Positions 11,462-20,544 of a stretch of 64,000 nt of DNA are shown here, piece after piece (position 1 is the first letter of the stretch; the number at the start of each line of letters is the position of its first letter). The position numbers and the translations under genes are program-made. Under the pieces are notes generated by a model, which was not told the DNA's origin, made no database searches, and saw only the letters and a list, made by a program, of their open reading frames with translations. The stretch is from Porodaedalea pini (lineage: Eukaryota; Basidiomycota; Agaricomycetes; Hymenochaetales; Hymenochaetaceae): positions 310,001-374,000 of the forward strand of contig NBAY01000003.1 in the NCBI GenBank assembly GCA_002794775.1. The letters are read 5' to 3'.

Positions 11462-11470
11462 AGAAGAGGG
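11460..11470 (+). promoter_or_regulatory. Polypurine tract
   Basis: AAAGAAGAGGG lies 3 nt before the 3' LTR and overlaps the end of the pol frame. This is the expected plus-strand primer of an LTR element. Confidence 0.75.
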
Positions 11471-11473
11471 TCA

Positions 11474-11929
11474 TGTCATGGACGCTGTTTAATTAATTTT
11501 ATTCTCTTATTCTCTTATCATTTTCCCTTATCTTATCTTATCATATCTTATCCACCCATCACTAATCACACTTATTCCTGCTTACTCATTATTCATTACG
11601 TTCTTTCTCATACTATCCTTACTTGCTGACTGATCCTATGATGTCATTGTTCTATGAAGTTCCATGACGTTCTATCATCTATCTTTATGTAGTAGCTAAT
11701 TCCCTGGTCCGTGCGTAGCCTCTGAAGGGTATATAAGTAGGTAGTCCTCCTGTACTTATCCCTTAGTTTCGACCTGGTCGATTCTACCTGGCTACGTCCA
11801 GAAGCTACCCCCTATCTCTGCACTGTGTCAGCTCCCCTGGCTCACCACTCTCTCCCTCTTTCCTCTTCCTCTGACTGAGTTCCGCGCAACCCGGTTACCT
11901 TTTTGCATACCTGTAGTCCGTCGCTGACA
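11474..11929 (+). repeat. 3' LTR
   Basis: 456 bp, TGTCA...TGACA, same length as the 5' LTR. I counted ten differences, all transitions, nine of them CG in one LTR and TG or CA in the other. Confidence 0.95.
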
Positions 11930-11934
11930 CAGAC
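11930..11934 (+). repeat. Target-site duplication CAGAC, right
   Basis: Identical to 4912-4916 and directly after the TGACA end of the 3' LTR. Confidence 0.85.
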
Positions 11935-12421
11935 TTACACTTTATATTATATTAGGACTCACTCCAATGGATGTCCCAAGGAAAAATAAGGTGATACATA
12001 AAGCTGAGAACATAGGAGCATAACTTGCAGCCAGACTGAAGATTGCAGTGAAGTACAATGTAAGGTTGAAAGCAGTACTCTGAGTGAGTAAGTCAGAGCC
12101 TCCAGAGAAAAAGTCAGCAAGGGAAATCTTTGTTTAAGCATTGAATTCCTACATGATCCTCATCATACAGCACTGAGCATCATTCCAGAAAACATTGAGG
12201 AAGAGAGATCTACAATATGGCTGTCTATAACTGTAGAAGTTGCAAGTTAAGCAGAAATGTGCAGGAACAAAAGAAAAGATTGTACATATTAGTCATAAGC
12301 TTACTACACCTGTCCTTACACATGGGCAACTGACATAATGTGACAACCAATATTGTATTTAGTGGGGCTTTAGTGTAATTAGAATTTCACAATAAAATTC
12401 AAGTTTCTTCCAGACAGACTA

Positions 12422-12538
12422 AGATAATACAGGTGGGTGTAAGTGAAGGCTAAGTCATGTGCACCAGTTTGGCTGGGAGTTGCTGCATAAAGCTTGCACA
12501 TGACTCAGCCATCACTTACACTCACCTGTATATTATCT
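12422..12538. repeat. Long imperfect inverted repeat (about 42-bp arms, 31-bp loop)
   Basis: The left arm (12422-12463) starts AGATAATACAGGTGGGTGTA; the right arm (12495-12538) is its reverse complement with about four mismatches and a 2-nt indel. As RNA it would fold into one long hairpin. It resembles a foldback/MITE-type element or a small-RNA precursor; the sequence alone does not separate these. Confidence 0.8.
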
Positions 12539-12590
12539 GTAGAACTCAGATAAAGCCAGAATAAATATGAGCACTGTGTTTAAACCCAAG

Positions 12591-12807
12591 TCCTGGTGAA
12601 GCCAGGATGGATCTAAGCATTGCGTTTAAAAAAACAAGTCCTGGCGAAGCCAGGATGGATCAGAGCATTGCGTTTAGAAAAACAAGTCCTGGTGAAGCCA
12701 GGATGGATCTAAGCATTGTGTTTAAAAAAACAAGTCCCGGCGAAGCCGGGATGGATCTAAGCACTGCATTTGAAGCGAAGTCCCGGTGAAGCCGGGACTT
12801 CAGCTGG
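12591..12807 (+). repeat. 48-bp minisatellite, about 4.5 units, each with a hairpin
   Basis: Units start at 12591, 12639, 12687 (48 bp each), 12735 (46 bp) and 12781 (partial). Each holds a hairpin: TCCTGG or TCCCGG, loop TGAAG or CGAAG, then the matching CCAGGA or CCGGGA. Because 48 is a multiple of three the array is open as a 16-residue repeat on both strands, which is a by-product and not evidence of a gene. Confidence 0.9.
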
Positions 12808-12879
12808 TAGCTATATATGTAAGGAAAAGGAGTGCCGATCATTCAATTCCGAACTCAGTCATCTAGTACTAGTAGTAGT

Positions 12880-14441
12880 ATGACCTCGTCTTCAATCCTC
12901 GAGATGGACTCGGAGGAAATAGGCTTTTCTCAATGCGACATCGAGCCACTAGAGGGTGTCGCCTCTCGTCTCAGATGCAGTTCTCTTGGAATCACCACAG
13001 ACACAGCTCTCTTCGATAATGTGCAAACCCAACTGTGAGTCCGCCGATTCTGCTGTGGCTCTCTGTATTCTGAAGAAGTTCCATTATCATAAGAGAGAGG
13101 CGGAACTCCCAGGATTCTGCGATGATTTCCTGCAATAAAACTTGCGGCACACTGTATGATCCATGCAGTACTACAGATGCAGCGACGAGGACCGTTCAAG
13201 TTGCAGAGCCTTCCGCGTCCGTCATCCAGAATGAGCCTATCCATCCTGACCTACATTCTCTGCCAGTCGAAGTTCTTCGAGAACTTATATTCCTTTCGAC
13301 ATGCGAGGAAATGGGCCTTGGGCCTGTTTGCTATTTGAAGCGCGTGCTGGAGCTACAGGCTGTCTGCAGATACTTTCGCGATGTTGTGCAGGCCAGTCCT
13401 GAATTTTGGGGTTTTCTAAGTTCCGCAATTCCTCGGCTTCTCCACATACAGTTGGAAAGGAGCAAGCTTCACAGCCTGACTCTGGACTTACTCTCAAGCG
13501 ATCTCCGTGATGAGAGAGTTTCCGACGTCTTTAAGCTTCAGGCGGAACGGTGGCAAGACTTGCGCATAATCCTGCAGAACGACCATGACAGCAGCCAGCT
13601 GTTGTGTGATCAGCTCGCTTCCCTGACTTTTGGTAAAGTCACCAAACTAGAGCTCGGTTATCTTCATTCGCAATATCTTTCAGCAGTTCTAGACCGGAGA
13701 TTATCAGGCATATTCAAGTGCCTGGTTACTCGGATGCCGAACATATCTCAATTGCATTTGACCAACTGCCTTCCAGCCAGTAGTATCGAAACAGGACTCA
13801 CCTTCCTGTCGCTCATCATTGGAGAGGGCACATACTGGTATGGCTTTCGCCTACCATCGTTTATCGCATCTCAGCCTGGACTTTCAAAGTTGCACCTTGT
13901 TGTCCGGGCCGGACCTCAGATTTACGGCATGACAGAATTTATGAAGTGGGTGACAGAACGGTCATATGATGGCAAGCGAGCTCTAGACGTCTCTATAGTG
14001 CTCGAGGGGTCCGGGTGGACGCATACATTGAACCCTATCTGGCCCGCAATGGGTCTCATTGGCATTGCTCACCTGAGTATTGACCTCAGTGGGGTACCTG
14101 ACCAACCACGTTACGATGGACTCCTTTGTAAAGCCTTACATCTCGCATCCAACATCAGCGTGCCCGGCCTCCAGACGTTCACGATTTCGTTTAACACTTC
14201 CGAAGAGTTGGAGTGGGTCTGCACCGAGCAGCATGATATCAGCAATGAGCATGAGCTTCCTACGGCATTGCAGGTGTTAAGGGCTCATAATTGCTCTTCT
14301 ACTGCGGCCGAAATCTTGCGTGCGCTAATCGAGCGTCTTCTGCAACGGCAGGCCGCGCTACACGTCCCCTTATTTGAAAAACTCCAGATGACTGGTAATA
14401 TTCCATCCGAGGCCGCACGCATACACTTTGAGCCTTACTAG
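12880..14441 (+). CDS. F-box protein (basidiomycete expanded family), copy 2
   Basis: Two exons, 12880-13034 and 13094-14441, with a 59-nt intron (GTGAGT donor, ATAAG acceptor) give 500 residues. The F-box is at about residues 100-150: LHSLPVEVLRELIFLS, then AVCRYFRDVVQASPEFW. The rest is a leucine-rich substrate region ending near residue 500. It shares the layout of copy 1 (F-box, SAIPRLLHIQLERSK-type helix, LSGVPDQPRYDGLLCKAL-type block) but is clearly more diverged than the decayed copy at 53-54.6 kb. It would act as the substrate adaptor of an SCF ubiquitin ligase; the target is unknown. The promoter lies within or right after the hairpin minisatellite, whose last unit ends 73 bp before the ATG. 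Confidence 0.85.
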
Positions 14442-14866
14442 GCCAGAGTTTTCTGGATTTTCTTTTATTGTACAGTATAAACCTCAATGCTCATTTCGTC
14501 TATGGCATGTGTTCTACCTTATATACGCTAACTTCCACCGTCCGCGCTTTCTTCAGACCCTCTCCACTTTGGTTTGTTTCTTGTCTCAGCTTGAACATAG
14601 TTTCAGATCAGTGCTGTCTACTATGCTGTGTTATCTTTTCCTGCTCGCTCGGTTTTCTGTTAGCCGCCGGCATCCTTTTCATATTGCATGTCCACCAATA
14701 CTCATACACGTCGCACATATTACGCTGTATTATCCAGGTATTTTTGTCTTGGGATGAATTGAGCGTGCGCACGGACGAATAAGAAGCGGCGGAAAGCTTG
14801 AAAATCCAGCGCCGATCATTTGTGGTCCTTTGACTCCTTTCGTCCCGTTCTTCGTGTCTCTAGCCT
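14442..14866. other. Intergenic between F-box copy 2 and the RCC1-repeat gene
   Basis: T- and C-rich, holding the 3' UTR of the F-box gene and the promoter of the next. Overlapping small frames show no protein signal. Confidence 0.5.
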
Positions 14867-17105
14867 ATGTTGCGCCAGACGTGCCGCGTCGCCCGCCCTC
14901 GGGAGACCCCATCCATACGATGCACTGGTAATAGTAAGGCGCGCATACATACAGACTCTTCGAATGTAAACAAGATTCATCCTGGCTCGCGACGCCTGGA
15001 CTTCAAGCTGCCCGTCGCTGCGCTTGCTGGCAGCGCGACTGCAGCAGCTCTCGTCTATTCGTATGCTAAAACAAATCCCATACTCAATGAAGCCACACTT
15101 GAACCGCCAAATGTCAAGGCGAGATCATTAGACTCAGCTCCAATTTGGGACGACGAGCACCTGCTCTCGCTTGCATGGGGGTCAAATAGGTACGTTCATA
15201 CTTGATTGTCTCAGTTTTTTCGCTCTGTAGCTGATTTGCTGCGCAAACAAGGGAAGGCTTACTTTCACCCATGCAGCCTGAACTTGACGCATTTCGCGCA
15301 CCCTCGAGTGTCCCATGGCTGAGGGACGTCGCACTGCGCGATTTGGCTTTGCATGCTCGGCATGGAGTTTGCGTGGACGCGCGAGGAGATGTTTACCAAT
15401 GGGATGCGCAGAGTAGAGGACCGATACTGAGCCTCGCTGGTAAGGTATGCACTTTGTCTGCAATTTTGTCCTTGCGTGATGCTTTCGAATAATGTATGAC
15501 GGTGCATACGTAGGACATTGTGAGCGTGCAAGCAGCACCTTCGCGTATATTCGCGCTTTCTTCTTCTGGGAAGGTCTATACGCTTGCCTCGGCTTCGCAT
15601 GCAAGCACTGGCGAACAGTCGAGTAGCTCGTCATGGAACCCATTCAGCTGGGGTTCAAATGAAGTGAATAAAGACTACATTGAGCTTAGAGCAGACCAGA
15701 AGCTTGGTCGAGGCGAGAAGTCAGTTACTTGACCCTTAGATTAAGATGACGCTAACAAGTTGATGTCTCAGGTTTGTCTCTATCTCAGCGGGGAATGAGC
15801 ACCTCCTCGCCCTCACCTCAAGCGGACGCACTTTCGCACACCCAATCTCGAAGAATGCCAATACGTATGGACAACTTGGACTGCGCAAGATTTCCTTACC
15901 TGCACACATTGATTCTTCCACTACGGACCGCGTGACGGTTGACCTTGTCCCGAAGGCTATCGCCGACCCGTATGCGAACGTATCGCGCAACCAGCGTACT
16001 AATCTTCTCGCTGCAGAGACTCTATCAGAAGAAACTGCTCCCCCTGAACTAGAGAAGACGGACATTCGATTTTGCGATCGTTTGTTTGAAATCCCTGCAT
16101 TGAAGGATATAAAAGTAGTGCAGGCTGTCGCGGGTGCGCGGTCGAGTTACGTGCGGACCGAAGTAGAAGGCAGAGTGCTGGCTTGGGGTGCGAATGAATA
16201 CGGGTAAGTATATTTGTCCGAGTTAAAGACCTCGGATGTGCCTTATCTGACTGCTTTTTCAAAAAATCCACCGCTGTCATCAAGGCAACTCGGCCTCGGA
16301 TCGACTTTGACTGTTGATACAATCACCATCCCGACGGAGGTGGTTTTTTCAAGGAATACTCCGGTAGGGACGCGGTCAAAATGCATTGATATCAATACGG
16401 GTGGGTTTACATCCATCTGATTCTGGAGATATTGCTGATATCATTCTGCTTAGGTGGTGACCTGACTTTCTTCACCGTCGAGCGGACAGATGGAAGCTTC
16501 ATGCCTTCAACCGATTTGCTCGGTTGTGGAATGGGGCAGTGGGGTGGGCTCGGGAATGGAATGTACACCACTGCACAGGGCAATCCTTCACGGGTGAAGG
16601 CCATCAGTGGTTTACTAGAATGTGAGATTTTTTTTCTTCCGTCTTTCAGGCTTTTGACATTAGACTATCTATAGTTAGCGAGAAGACGCAGAACCTGCAG
16701 CCTATCATCCCATACGCGCTCTCTGTCTCGCCGTCGGGACATGTGCTTCTCACACTCGATACCCTCGCGCGTGCGGGGCCCGGTGTCCATGCGGGTGGCG
16801 GACGCGACCTGCTTGTATGGGGTGCGAACCGGGAATACCAGCTCGGAAATGGGAAACGTGCGAGTCTTGCTACTCCAGCTTCGCTCGAGTTGCCCGGACT
16901 GCCTGGCGGTGGAGGCCCTAAAGTTGGCAAGGTCGAAGATGTGGCCGAGAAGGCCGAGAAGGGTCGACTAATGATGGTGCAGCGACGGGCGAAGGAAGTC
17001 AAGGACTTGCAGGGGCGTCGATGGAAGACGAACGTGGATGTCGAGCAGTGTGCGGTTGCGGGGTGGGGGTCGAGTCTGGTATATTGGAAAATCAGCCGGA
17101 AGTAG
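14867..17105 (+). CDS. FMP25: Mitochondrial RCC1-repeat protein, FMP25-like
   Basis: Seven exons (14867-15189, 15252-15444, 15514-15719, 15772-16203, 16285-16400, 16454-16621, 16675-17105) give 622 residues; introns are 52-81 nt. The N-terminus is Arg-rich without acidic residues, like a matrix presequence, followed by one membrane span (LPVAALAGSATAAALVYSY, about residues 50-68). The body carries RCC1-type blades: SLAWGSNRE, VYQWDA, KVYTLAS, NTYGQLGL, VLAWGANEYGQLGLG, GCGMGQWGGLGNG and LLVWGANREYQLGNG. This layout matches yeast Fmp25, an inner-membrane protein needed for assembly of respiratory complex III. The family role is established for yeast; its transfer to this protein is inference. 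Confidence 0.85.
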
Positions 17106-18289
17106 CCTTTTACCTACTTTTGTAACGCATAATTTTATCTCTACACAACACTAATATGCGCACTGCTATCCATCAACTCGAGATCAGTTGCGCACAGTAG
17201 CTACGTAGTAACTGCTCTTGTTGTTACTTTCTCTTTAGTCTCAGCGCGAGTAACGACTTGATTGGGCAGAGTCTCGGCCCGCCAAACCACGGCAATCATC
17301 CGCAGGGCCGTGCGTAGCGACACAGTCAGCATGAGCAAGCTGGTCTTTCCCTCGAGTCAACCTTCCCTTCTCCTCGTCGCATCCTGCCTACCCTGCGCGT
17401 CGTGGCCAAGAGCCAGCGCTGCCTGCAGCCCTCAACCCTTGCCTTAGCACAAGCTGGTCTCAGCGCAGCCGTTCCTTAGCTTACCGTGCTTCACTTCACC
17501 TTCTCAGCACTCTTGCTCCCCGACCAGCGGTCCATTCAGGCTCGAATCGATTTTCGAGTTATTTTTCTCCGCTTAACTCTCTCGTGCCCTTTCTTAACAT
17601 TGACTTGCATCTATCGATCGGATCGCGCGTGATCTGTCGATTCGAAGCCGAAACTGAAACCGAGAGCCTCTTGTACGAGTCTCCTAGAGTAAGACATAAC
17701 CCCCGCCCCAACATCCTTAATTGAAGACAGGTTAGAGGTTTTCTTCCGGGCTGATATCGAGCTACTAGTGCGGCGCACTATTGCTGTGTATCAGTAGTAC
17801 TGACGACTATTGTCTCGTATGTGTACAGGTTGCTCCCAGCACAGGTCGACTCTCCCGCCGATAACAGTACTTAAGCTACATACATCGTGCGACGATTGAG
17901 TTCCTCGCTGGTCCACCTGTAGATTTGACTCATACGGACTCGAAATCGAAGGGCGACTGACGCGGATTTCTTAACGTCCACTCATTCCCCGCAGACGCAT
18001 TCACATATCCACGAGTCCTTTACTGCGGTACGATTAGGATTTGAGGACACCGCGTTTCTTCAGTCTCCACAGGTGCGTCTGCCCTCTTAATTGTTATCTA
18101 TCTGACTGTCTCAGATTGGTTCCTAATCTTCATTTTTACGTTATTGCTCAGACTGACTCACCGCACTGCGATACACATTGCTCAATCTTGAGCCCAAATT
18201 CCACTGGACGAACGTCCCTCTCGTTCTCATCCTTATCTGTACTTTACCCGTTCTTTTTCGTTTCGCACCACATACTATCGTTCAGCACG
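17106..18289. other. Intergenic / promoter region
   Basis: 1.2 kb with no coding signal. The last 250 bp are pyrimidine-rich, as in basidiomycete leaders. The frame of the next gene is open back to 18041, but that stretch is Ser/Leu/Phe/His-rich translation of a CT-rich leader and is better read as 5' UTR. Confidence 0.5.
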
Positions 18290-19704
18290 ATGCCGACTAC
18301 CACACCCGTTTCTGCGTCGACCGCTCAGCCGGCTGCGTTCACATCCCCGACGCCATTTGCACAGGGACACGACCATAATGCATCGCCTGCTCAGAGAGCT
18401 ACTGCGACATTTGAGGACGATGAGGAAGAGATTGTGTGGCCCGTGTCCTCGCAGTCGAGCATTGCCTCTGTCTCACCCGTTCTCGTCGACGACACGCAGG
18501 ACAGCGATAGCGACTCTAGTGTGGGCTCCACTATCATACCTTTCCGCGAGGACATTAATAACGGGTCTAACAACAACAACATTAATATGCAAGCCCAGGT
18601 AAGGGCGATGGCCACGCTACGGCCAATCCATTCCTGGACGACTTTGTGCTCGAACGCGGCGATTGCGGGTCGAAGATATGGACGCCGCCGCCGAGTGTGC
18701 AGCGCCCACGCAGGCGCGGACACAGGTCGACGAAGAGCGAGTCGGCACTGCCTGCACCGCCTCTCCTTTACGGATCCGAGGCAACGTTGGAGCCGGTCAA
18801 GGAGGCGTGGGCGGATGACGTGAAGGGCTTGGAGAGGCAAATGGCACGCGCGAGCCTTGCTGCGCCTCCCACTCGTCCGCGGTCGACGCCTGGGGCTGAG
18901 GCCTCACAGACTCTGCAGAGCCCTGCTTCAAGTCCGCGGAAACAGGGGGTTCAGAAGAAGCAGAGGGGGAATCGGTCATCGACGGGTGCGCCTGCACCTG
19001 CCGCGAGTTCCATTCCCAAAGACACAAGCGCTGCGGCACATTCTTACCCGTCACCTGCGCCTTCACCTAGTCCTGATAGGTGGTCTGCTTCTGGGACGGC
19101 AGCTGTTTCAAACTCAAGCAAGCTGTCGAAGAAGAAGGCGAAGAAGGGCAAGGGCAAGAACAAGTCGAAGAAGGTTTTGGCTTTGGAGACAGCTCCGTCG
19201 ACTGCACCATCTACCCCGCGTGGGCTCGGCACGCGTTCGATTGTCGATGACATATCAGAGAACGGGGATGCGCTGCTACCCCTACAGTCAGCATCTATCT
19301 ATCAGTCGGAGACGGATCGGCTGCTGGGTGTGGCATATGACGAGGCGGTGAAGTTCATGAATGCCTTCATCCAGCACCCGGACTACTACACGTCCAGGGC
19401 GTCGCGGTTGACGTTCCTGCAAGCTCTCACCGTCGAGCTCGGGCTTGTGTCCGCGACGGGACCGGAGCGGGCGCTGCCTGAAAGCCTGACCGCAGCAAAG
19501 GCGTTGCTCAAGGCAAATGCATTCTTGAATGTCAAGGATTACCTTGCGATGCGGGAGAAGGGCCTCGACGCGCTGCGGAGCGCAATGCGGCCGAGTCGGA
19601 GTGCTCTGGTGCGCGAGCTTCGTGGACGGGGTGGACGACGGGCGAAGTTGGGCTGGGTAAAAGAGACGGGATTGAATGTACTCCTCGTCAGCTGCCAATA
19701 CTAA
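18290..19704 (+). CDS. Unknown protein with acidic/low-complexity N-terminus and conserved-looking C-terminal domain
   Basis: The ATG at 18290 begins MPTTTPVSASTAQPA; the frame then changes near 18520-18604. An intron of about 80 nt (18519-18598, GTGTGG..CCCAG, or 18521-18603) restores it and gives about 444 residues. Seen: an acidic patch (FEDDEEEIVWP), Asp/Ser run, a NPFLDDFVLERG segment, a Lys-rich block (KKKAKKGKGKNKSKK, about residue 250) and a helical C-terminal domain with SARLTFLQAL-like and LPESLTAAKALLKANAFLNV motifs, a repeated-helix look. The Lys-rich block could be a nuclear signal. I do not recognise a named family. The unusual donor makes the first intron the least certain part. 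Confidence 0.7.
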
Positions 19705-20544
19705 GCGAGGTATCATCCGCTTATCTCTTCGTCTATTCCTCGACCGCTGTTTTCTAATGAAGATTTTTGCGTTATGATCAGCGCTCTAACGTGCTTGATC
19801 GCGCTTCCCACCGACGATTCTGACTCGAATTCTTCCGTTGCCCCGCATCCTCCACTCTAAAGGACGACGATCGTTTGTACTGTCTTTTCACATATATTCT
19901 GTATCACGAGCTCGAGACCTGTATTATACTGACTGCATATATGCGTATGCTGAGCTTTGTTTTTCCAAATATAATTTGTGACACTTCTTCTTTATCTGCG
20001 TGACCGCGTTGTGAAGAGATGAAAGAAAATGAAAAGAAGCTCTGGGCCACAATCGGCTGATGACGCCGGAACGTTCGATAAGAAGCATGCCGATCAGCCG
20101 TCATTCTCTTGAGGTGCTGTCCGGGGGCCCATCGCTAGTCCAAAAGGAGGACAAGGGTGGGAGAGGCGCCTGGAGACTCGGCTGATTGTGGCTCGGGAGT
20201 GAAATGAGAAGGAGACAAAATGATGACATCAGTCGCTTAATGCAGGATGAAGAATAAATATAGATTAGCTGTGACAAAGTGACAGGGGTCATTACTAGAT
20301 CGGAAGTCTGATCTCCACCTTTTTGCGGCAGATATCACGGCCTCTTTCAGTTCTCGTTCCTTTCGATTTCTCTTAACCTCTCCCTCCCACCTTCGATTCC
20401 CCCTTACAACTCTTCCGTCCCCAGACTCAGTTCGACTCCCTCCATCCCTCCTCGCTGGCCGACAACAACGACACTGACGACGACGAACACACGAACGACG
20501 ACACCAAATTCAAATTAATAATACCCTCGCTCTACATAATTTTA
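19705..20544. other. Intergenic
   Basis: 840 bp. It holds a weak inverted repeat (GCCACAATCGGCTGA near 20046 and its near-complement near 20178) and, from 20330, a CT-rich leader of the next gene. No gene is seen. Confidence 0.5.

Larger units (their letters stand above)
4917..11929 (+). mobile_element. Ty3/gypsy chromodomain LTR retrotransposon, complete but with stop-mutated pol
   Basis: A 7.0-kb element with two 456-bp LTRs, 5-bp target duplication, self-priming primer site (5375-5385), an 858-bp leader, gag (6231-7322), pol (7319-11461: protease, reverse transcriptase, RNase H, integrase, chromodomain) and a polypurine tract (about 11460-11470). The order protease-RT-RNaseH-integrase and the C-terminal chromodomain place it in the chromovirus branch of Ty3/gypsy. 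The reading frame survives from end to end except for six nonsense codons, so this copy is non-autonomous but young. It sits inside copy 2 of the AT-rich repeat. Confidence 0.95.
11935..12807 (+). repeat. AT-rich dispersed repeat, copy 2, right part
   Basis: Continuation of copy 2 beyond the retrotransposon. It matches copy 1 at the join and again at CAACCAATATTGTA (about 12342 versus 3567), and ends in the same kind of TGAAG-loop hairpin. Unlike copy 1 it carries a near-palindrome (12422-12538) and a 48-bp minisatellite (12591-12807). No gene is seen. Confidence 0.6.

Noticed and set aside
12607..12789. Small protein of 16-residue repeats (open on both strands)
   Set aside because: The unit is 48 bp, a multiple of three, so any stop-free unit is open for the whole array on both strands. 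The hairpin conservation explains the sequence better.
18041..18289. N-terminal extension of the gene at 18290
   Set aside because: The extension translates a CT-rich leader into Ser/Leu/Phe/His-rich sequence; the ATG at 18290 sits in a normal context after it.
20046..20195. Inverted repeat GCCACAATCGGCTGA and near-complement about 130 bp apart
   Set aside because: Only 15 bp with two mismatches; could occur by chance in a window of this size.
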